Below, piece after piece: positions 59,609 through 64,000 of a DNA stretch of 64,000 nucleotides (positions are counted from its first letter, which is position 1; every line of letters begins with the position of its first letter). The position numbers were made by a program, and so were the translations under genes. The DNA comes from Actinomadura_C alba (GTDB taxonomy: Bacteria; Actinomycetota; Actinomycetes; Streptosporangiales; Streptosporangiaceae). Location: NCBI RefSeq assembly GCF_039530285.1, contig NZ_BAAAOK010000014.1:62001-126000 (forward strand), given 5' to 3'. The notes under the pieces are model-generated. The model saw only the letters and a list, made by a program, of their open reading frames with translations. It made no database searches and was not told the origin of the DNA.

Positions 59609-59687
59609 GATCAAGAACGGCGGCGCGCCGCGCCCATCGCGCTGGCCGGCGTCACTCTGGCCGTCGCCGTCGGGTCCGCGCCGCCGC
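59609..59687. repeat. Repeat A, copy 3 (short)
   Basis: Begins GATCAAGAACGGCGGCGCG and ends GGTCCGCGCCGCCGC as in copies 1 and 2 but lacks about 90 bp of the middle. Upstream bases share CTGAATTC-like sequence with copy 2. Confidence 0.7.
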
Positions 59688-59900
59688 CTCACTCTTGCGC
59701 GCCATCACAGATACGCGTCCTTTGCACCGTGCGCACGGCACCCAGACTCGGGGGTGCTCGGGAGAGGAGTACAGGCCGCCGCTGCCAAGCCCCATGTGAT
59801 CCATGCGCCCGCCCGAGCCGGAACACCCGTTGCACGCTATGCGGAGTGGCTCGTTCAGCTTCGTCTTCTTGCGTTTCTTCTTGGTGCGCTTCTTAGCCAC
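59652..59900 (-). CDS. Small Lys-rich zinc-ribbon-like protein
   Basis: 82 aa from GTG 59900 (VAKKRTKKKRKKTKLNE); an upstream GTG at 59960 would add 20 residues. After the basic head comes LRIACNGCSGSGGRMDHMGL and PRVWVPCARCKGRVSVM, that is two CxxC(x)GxG knuckles like half of a DnaJ zinc finger, then a basic tail encoded inside repeat A3. RNA or protein binding is conceivable. The gene sits between A3 and B3, as 56192-56596 sits between A2 and B2. Confidence 0.68.
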   Translation of the reverse strand: MAKKRTKKKRKKTKLNEPLRIACNGCSGSGGRMDHMGLGSGGLYSSPEHPRVWVPCARCKGRVSVMARKSEAAARTRRRRPE

Positions 59901-60010
59901 CAGGCGAGCATCCCGCTGGCTCCCAACACCATGCAAGAACTCAATCAGATCCGTGGTCACAGGGACTCGCCGCCGCCCCGCTTCCGGGCCTCACGTGGTC
60001 GAGGTTCGAA

Positions 60011-60062
60011 CATGCCTCCGGCGGGGCACTCAGGCTCCGAGATGGCCGATCAAGCCCCGCCC
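60011..60062. repeat. Repeat B, copy 3 (short)
   Basis: ACATGCCTCCGGCGGGG, then CTCCGAGATGGCCGATCAAG as in B1. The similarity fades after about 50 bp and the large hairpin is absent. Confidence 0.65.
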
Positions 60063-60168
60063 GTCAAGTGTCAATGGCCATCAGACCTCCGCGCGTTACG
60101 ACATCGCCGCTCGCTGCCCTGCTCCACCGACAGTCACCCGGTCAGCCACCACGCGTCATGACGGTTGC

Positions 60169-60594
60169 TCACGTCAAGGCACGCTGGAGTTGTGCGGCAA
60201 GCCGGGCCCTGAGTTCTCGGGGTGCGGGGGTATCGTCCGGATTCGGAATCACGAAGCCGTCTCCAGCCCAGCGTGGGATGACATGAACGTGAAGGTGCCG
60301 CAACACCTGATCGGGCGCATCGTTGTTGTTCAGCACGGTCGTCCCCAAGGCGCCGAAGGCCATCGGAGCGGCACTGGTGAGGCGAGTCACCACGCCGAAC
60401 ACCTCCGCCAGCACGGATGCGTCCACCGCGTGCAAGGCGGTCACATGCTCGATGGGGCAGACGATGACCTGACCAGGACTCGAGAGCCGCTGCTTCAAGG
60501 AGGGCACGACGAAGACCCGTTCGGTCCGAAGCACGATCAGATCCTGGTCCGCGTTCCCAGCGCCGATCTCACAGAAAGGGCAGCCATCGGTCAT
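60169..60594 (-). CDS. HIT-family nucleotide hydrolase/transferase
   Basis: 141 aa from ATG 60594. A CPFC zinc-type pair opens the protein, and the HIT triad is HLHVHVIPRW (His100, 102, 104). LNNNDAPDQVLRHLHVH is the usual lead-in. It should hydrolyse nucleotidyl phosphates or phosphoramidates. In several actinomycetes HIT genes sit in nucleotide-related accessory clusters with kinases and radical SAM genes, as here. Triplet AATCCCAG repeats at 60603-60622 lie just upstream. Confidence 0.92.
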   Translation of the reverse strand: MTDGCPFCEIGAGNADQDLIVLRTERVFVVPSLKQRLSSPGQVIVCPIEHVTALHAVDASVLAEVFGVVTRLTSAAPMAFGALGTTVLNNNDAPDQVLRHLHVHVIPRWAGDGFVIPNPDDTPAPRELRARLAAQLQRALT

Positions 60595-60733
60595 ACCGGA
60601 AGAATCCCAGAATCCCAGAATCACACAATGGTGCACGGCTGGGCGTCCCCGGCTCTGCCCAGCCATCCGTACGGCGATCCGTGCGGGCGCGAATCCAAGG
60701 TACTCGTCTACTGGCAGGGTTAGATTTGGCCGC

Positions 60734-61034
60734 ATGACGGCCCAGCCCGCAGGGCCTGCCAGGCCACACGACCCCGGCGACGATCCGGGCCGCGATCTTC
60801 GACGCGCTCCCGCCGTCGCATCGGGAGGAGTTTCGAGCCGAATACGACGACGCATTGGACGCCGCCCACGACCTCGCACGGTTCAAGCAGGTACAGACCC
60901 TGCTGCGGCAGTGGCGTTCGCGTGCGATCGCTTACGCCCGGCCTGGGTACGAGGTGGCCATCCAGGACGCGCTCCAGGGACGTGAGGACGCCTTCGTGCG
61001 GTGCATCCCGCCGGAGTGGGAAGGCCGGGTGTGA
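60734..61034 (+). pseudogene. DUF6247-like antitoxin gene with a frameshift
   Basis: ATG 60734 opens MTAQPAGPARPHDP in one frame; from about 60771 the family sequence continues in the next frame as TPATIRAAIFDALPPSHREE, FRAEYDDALDAAHDLARFKQ and EVAIQDALQGREDAFVRCIP to TGA 61034. In the second frame no start codon exists after the stop at 60735. The shift is near the C-run at 60772-60775. DUF6247 proteins are putative antitoxins. Either a broken gene or a sequencing error in the homopolymer. Confidence 0.7.
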
Positions 61035-61120
61035 CCTACAAATTCGACGGTTTCCATGGGCGTGCGCTGTATGAATTGAACGGACTGCCCAGAGACGTCC
61101 GCGATGGCCCCCGAACTTGA
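61031..61120 (+). pseudogene. Truncated RelE-like toxin remnant
   Basis: GTG 61031 overlaps the stop of the DUF6247-like gene. The 29-residue product VTYKFDGFHGRALYELNGLP followed by RDVRDG resembles the first strand and helix of RelE/ParE-type toxins usually coupled to DUF6247, and then ends prematurely. The rest of the toxin is not present downstream. Confidence 0.6.
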
Positions 61121-61132
61121 CTGGGCGGGAAG

Positions 61133-61211
61133 ATAAGGCTTCCGCCTTCACCACAGACAACCGGTACGGGCGTGCCCTGGGCTTCCCGGAGCCGGAGTGC
61201 CCCCGCCGGAG
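61133..61211 (-). repeat. Repeat B, copy 4 (inverted, partial)
   Basis: Read on the minus strand: CCTCCGGCGGGGGCACTCCG, GCTCCGGGA, and further on GGAAGCCTTATCTTCCCGCC, which correspond to the start and the middle of B1. The large hairpin is missing. It abuts the broken toxin gene. Confidence 0.6.
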
Positions 61212-61391
61212 GTTGCCCGATTGCTTCTTGCCCGACATCTTGGCTCGGTGTACGCCGTCGCGCTGAGGTTGTCCGCGATCTCATGGTGCCTCTCGTCGGT
61301 GGCGTGCAAGTGGGTGACGCTGTGCGGGCACGGCGCAAGTGGGTGGTCACCACATGCCGTGGGAATGCGCGTCGCTGTGCAGGCGAGACGC

Positions 61392-61429
61392 GGCAGGGGG
61401 CGGGACGCGAATGCATCCCGCCCCCTGCC
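61392..61429. terminator. Perfect 14-bp hairpin before the epoxide-hydrolase-like gene end
   Basis: GGCAGGGGGCGGGA (61392-61405) and its complement (61416-61429) with a 10-base loop, in the otherwise gene-free stretch 61212-61523. It probably terminates the minus-strand hydrolase gene. Confidence 0.75.
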
Positions 61430-61523
61430 ACGACCGGGCTCGACGACGTGCCGACCGCGCCGGGTCGACTGGGACATCCGTCTTACCGGGCGCGCCGCCG
61501 AGGCCTCGTCAAGGTCGTGGTGT

Positions 61524-62396
61524 TCACGCCGCCAGGAACTTGAGGATCCGCTCGTTGACCTCGGCGGGCTTCTCCACGAACGGGAAGTGGCCCACGCCTT
61601 CCAGGAGGACGCCGTCCGAGCCCGCGGGCAGCGCGTCAACGATGTCGGCGAGGATCGCCTCGTCGACCACGGGGTCTTCGCTGCCGTGCAGGTAGAGGGT
61701 CGGCTGTGTGGGAAGCGAGGCCAGTACGGCTCCCATCTCCCACTGGTCGGTTCCGAACGTCGCGGGGTGGAAGTTGTCGCGGTAGAGCCCGAGGCCCGAA
61801 TGCAGGTTGGCCGGCGCCCGCAGGCTGTCCTTCCCCGCCTGTCGGTCCGGAGTGGAGTCGAAGCCCGGGACGGACCCGCTCCAGTGCTGCCAGAGCCAGT
61901 CGAGATAGGCGAAGTCGTTCACGGGCACGATCTGATCCGCTATGCCCATCTGGAAGAAGTAGAAGTGGCTGTTCTTGTGGATCTGTACGGGATCTGTGGC
62001 CTTGCGCTCGTAGAACCGCACCGGCGGGACGTCGGCCACCACGACCTTCGACCAGCGTTCAGGTGCGTGGGCCGCGGCACCCCAGGTGGCGAAGCCGCCC
62101 CAGTCGTGCCCGACGATCACCGCGTTCGCGTCGCCGCCCAACACCTCGTGCAGGCTGTTGGCGTCGGCGATCAGGTCGGCGACACGCATGCTGCCGTCCG
62201 GCGGGACCTGGGTCGGGGCGAAACCCCGCATGGACGGGGCGACGGCCCGGTAACCCGCCTCGGCGAGAACGGGCATCAGGTGCCGGTACATGCTCGGGGC
62301 CTCCGGGAAACCGTGCAGCAACAACGCCAGCGGCCCCTCGCCCTCCTCCAGATATGCGAAGTCGATCCCGTTGGCGGTGACGCGCTTTTGTCTCAT
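61524..62396 (-). CDS. Epoxide-hydrolase-like alpha/beta hydrolase
   Basis: 290 aa from ATG 62396, GAGGAG 7 bases upstream. HGFPE at 28-32 (oxyanion region) and GHDWGG at 96-101 with nucleophile Asp98 define the epoxide hydrolase/haloalkane dehalogenase class; the second acid lies in GSEDPVVDE and the His in GVGHFPFVEKP. Cap residues FYFFQMGIADQIVP lie between. Divergent from a TetR gene; twin operators between them suggest it is the regulated enzyme. Confidence 0.92.
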   Translation of the reverse strand: MRQKRVTANGIDFAYLEEGEGPLALLLHGFPEAPSMYRHLMPVLAEAGYRAVAPSMRGFAPTQVPPDGSMRVADLIADANSLHEVLGGDANAVIVGHDWGGFATWGAAAHAPERWSKVVVADVPPVRFYERKATDPVQIHKNSHFYFFQMGIADQIVPVNDFAYLDWLWQHWSGSVPGFDSTPDRQAGKDSLRAPANLHSGLGLYRDNFHPATFGTDQWEMGAVLASLPTQPTLYLHGSEDPVVDEAILADIVDALPAGSDGVLLEGVGHFPFVEKPAEVNERILKFLAA

Positions 62397-62547
62397 GCTC
62401 TTGCTCCTCGACTGTCATTGCGAACACGTGGCCAAAGCCGAGGCCGCCCGCCGCCTTGGTGGTCGGCGAACGCTCCGGAACGGGTCCCGGCGGCCGTGTG
62501 ATTCCCCTACTGGGCTGAACGCCGCGACCAGACCAGGCACGCGTCTG

Positions 62548-62597
62548 GAACGAACGTTCTACCCAGAGATTAGCACGCGTTGGAACGAACGCTCCAA
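62548..62597. promoter_or_regulatory. Twin TetR operators between divergent genes
   Basis: GAACGAACGTTC (62548-62559) and TTGGAACGAACGCTCCAA (62580-62597) are both palindromic and share GGAACGAACG. They lie in the 217-bp divergent region, the second ending 16 bp before the TetR start. Confidence 0.75.
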
Positions 62598-62613
62598 CCA
62601 GTACTGTGGTGAG

Positions 62614-63261
62614 ATGAAGGACATGACTCGGCACGCCGCTCCACCGGCCCGTCCGCACGCCGCCGTCGGCACCCGAGAGCGGATCGTCCGGACGACCTCA
62701 CGACTGATGCAGCGGCAGGGCTATGAGGGAACCGGAATCAAGCAGATCTCCCGGGAAGCCGACGTCGCGCTCAGCTCCGTCTACCACTTCTTCCCTGGCG
62801 GCAAGCAAGAGCTGGCGACTGAGGCGGTCCGCCATGCCGACCGGGAGTTCGCCGACATCCTGCACGAAGCGCTGGCCGGCGAGGACGACCCGGCCGAGGC
62901 GATCATTGCCTGCACCGGCACGCTCGGCGTGCACCTGCGCGGCTCCGACTGGTTCGACGGCTGCCCGATCACGGCCACCGCCCTCGAGACCGCCGGGCGC
63001 GCCCCCGACATCCAGCAGGCCGTCGCCGAGGCCTTCGAACACTGGCGAGGCATCGTCGCGGACAAGCTCCGCCAGAGCGACATCGACCAGGACGACGTCC
63101 TCGAGCTCGCGCACACCGTGATCAACACTCTCGAGGGCGCGGAACTCGCCGCGCAGGTATCCAGAAGCGACGAGCCGCTCAGGATCGCCGGCCGACACCT
63201 CGCCCGACTGATCAACTCCTACAGACGGACGGAGACCGCAGACGCGACCACGCACGGGTGA
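62614..63261 (+). CDS. TetR/AcrR-family regulator
   Basis: 215 aa from ATG 62614 (ATG 62623, just after AAGG, is an alternative). The helix-turn-helix is GTRERIVRTTSRLMQRQGYE, GTGIKQISREADVALSSVYH, FFPGGKQELATEAV. The C-terminal domain has GVHLRGSDWFDGCPITATAL and DVLELAHTVINTLEGAELAA, typical of the TetR_C_33/LmrA-YxaF group. It probably represses itself and the divergent hydrolase through the twin sites. Confidence 0.92.
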   Translation: MKDMTRHAAPPARPHAAVGTRERIVRTTSRLMQRQGYEGTGIKQISREADVALSSVYHFFPGGKQELATEAVRHADREFADILHEALAGEDDPAEAIIACTGTLGVHLRGSDWFDGCPITATALETAGRAPDIQQAVAEAFEHWRGIVADKLRQSDIDQDDVLELAHTVINTLEGAELAAQVSRSDEPLRIAGRHLARLINSYRRTETADATTHG

Positions 63262-63370
63262 TGCTGCGTACGTCGGTGGTCGGGGTCCAGTGGTCACGGG
63301 TGACAAACGCCGATGTGCGCACTTACGTTAATCCTGTTCCGTGGTGATGGCCTGAAGGGTGTGAGGGACC

Positions 63371-63847
63371 ATGCACGGAGAGGCGACCGGGCGAATGCCG
63401 TACGAGCCGGGGACCCGGTGGCTGGTCGCGGCGGTGCTCGTGTCGGCCGCCGTGGCTCTGGCGCTGCTGTTCCTGCCGTTGAGCGAGAGTGCCGGCGGCA
63501 GTTCGCAAAGCGGTCCGGTGCCGGCGAGTTCGGCCTCCGCCGAGCCCGGCCCGGTTACGGTGACGACCGTCCGTACGGAGCGCCGCAACCTGGTCCAGCA
63601 GGAGGGCTGGGCGGTCGCGATGGTGGTGTCGGTCCCGGTGGTGGTCTGCGCGCTTCCGCTCCTGATGACAGGCGCGGTACGGCGCTGGGCCGCTGCGGCG
63701 GCGACCACGTTGCTCTGGCTGTTCGTGCTGGCCGGTGCCGCGTCGATCGGACTGTTCCTGTTGCCCAGCGCGATCCTCATGACGGTGGCCGCCGTACGGC
63801 TCCGCCGCCTGGGCCGGGTCACGGACCCGGCCGTGATCAACCAGTGA
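63371..63847 (+). CDS. Three-helix membrane protein of unknown function
   Basis: 158 aa from ATG 63371 (GAGGGA upstream). Hydrophobic segments at about 16-37 (LVAAVLVSAAVALALLFLPL), 79-100 (GWAVAMVVSVPVVVCALPLL) and 107-145 (two helices in one stretch). The 38-residue Ser/Gly/Pro-rich loop after the first segment would be extracytoplasmic. The family is not recognised; similar small membrane proteins are common in actinomycetes. Confidence 0.75.
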   Translation: MHGEATGRMPYEPGTRWLVAAVLVSAAVALALLFLPLSESAGGSSQSGPVPASSASAEPGPVTVTTVRTERRNLVQQEGWAVAMVVSVPVVVCALPLLMTGAVRRWAAAAATTLLWLFVLAGAASIGLFLLPSAILMTVAAVRLRRLGRVTDPAVINQ

Positions 63848-63871
63848 TGATGCCGGCGGCCCGAGCGGGGA

Positions 63872-64000
63872 TCAGCTCTCTGGCCTCCGGTGCGCGGCGA
63901 GGGTGAAGCGTTCGTCGATCGGCGGCAGGCCGTCGGCGAGGTCGGCGGCGGCCTCGCCGATGAGCGGGGTGAACTTGGCGCCGTGTCCTGAGCACGGCGA
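63872..64000 (-). CDS. FAD-dependent amine oxidoreductase (sarcosine/N-methyltryptophan oxidase-like), partial
   Basis: The last 42 residues are visible, ending at TGA 63872; the rest lies beyond the window. SPCSGHGAKFTPLIGEAAAD matches the C-terminal FAD-contact segment CSGHGFKF.P.IGE of the sarcosine oxidase/SolA group, followed by DGLPPIDERFTLAAHR. It is convergent with the membrane protein gene. Confidence 0.8.
   Translation of the reverse strand, partial: SPCSGHGAKFTPLIGEAAADLADGLPPIDERFTLAAHRRPES

Overview
This is a high-GC actinomycete chromosome segment. F420/LLM oxidoreductases, a GSII-type glutamine synthetase, a DLW-39 micropeptide, a DUF574 (Methyltransf_19) methyltransferase, a CU044_5270-type anti-sigma partner, ECF sigma factors and DUF6351/DUF6292/DUF5708-like proteins together suggest a filamentous actinobacterium of the Streptosporangiales/Thermomonosporaceae type. 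The genus is an inference.

Layout. 1-2.3 kb: end of a large DNA-binding-type protein interrupted by an in-frame TGA. 2.4-10 kb: a secreted Glu/Tyr-rich repeat protein, a Tat-exported PhoD phosphatase overlapping an MFS gene tail to tail, a MazEF-like toxin-antitoxin pair, and a RibD-like/YCII/ECF42-type sigma operon. 10.1-10.8 kb: two facing gene remnants (MocR regulator and MFS transporter) joined by one deletion that removed both 5' ends. 10.8-26 kb: HAD hydrolase, DUF6351 protein, NmrA-like protein, a stand-alone TSCPD protein behind two candidate NrdR boxes, AraC regulator, drug exporter, sigma/anti-sigma pair, AhpD-like protein, methyltransferase, XRE regulator, RDD protein, sulfite-oxidase-like enzyme, VOC fusion and lipoprotein. 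26-50.6 kb: mostly ordinary metabolic and regulatory genes, including glnII with a candidate GlnR box, an XRE-ImmA protease module with an unknown partner, a GH3 glucosaminidase, asd, a cyclase-like protein, GntR regulator, MFS transporter and DLW-39.

50.6-61.2 kb is an accretion island beginning at tRNA-Ala(TGC). The 3' part of the tRNA is repeated at about 52.45 and 53.68 kb, each copy with nearby integrase-arm-like repeats, so two small decayed integrative elements sit in tandem. A truncated tyrosine integrase lies in the first. The rest of the island carries short cargo genes, broken genes (GntR tail, radical SAM tail, frameshifted DUF6247/RelE-like pair, a P-loop kinase/Lsr2 hybrid) and two dispersed repeat families (called A and B here). 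In two cases A and B bracket a small minus-strand gene. 61.5-64 kb returns to ordinary genes: epoxide-hydrolase-like enzyme and divergent TetR with twin operators, a membrane protein and the end of a flavin amine oxidoreductase.

All homology calls are from reading motifs; no database search was run.
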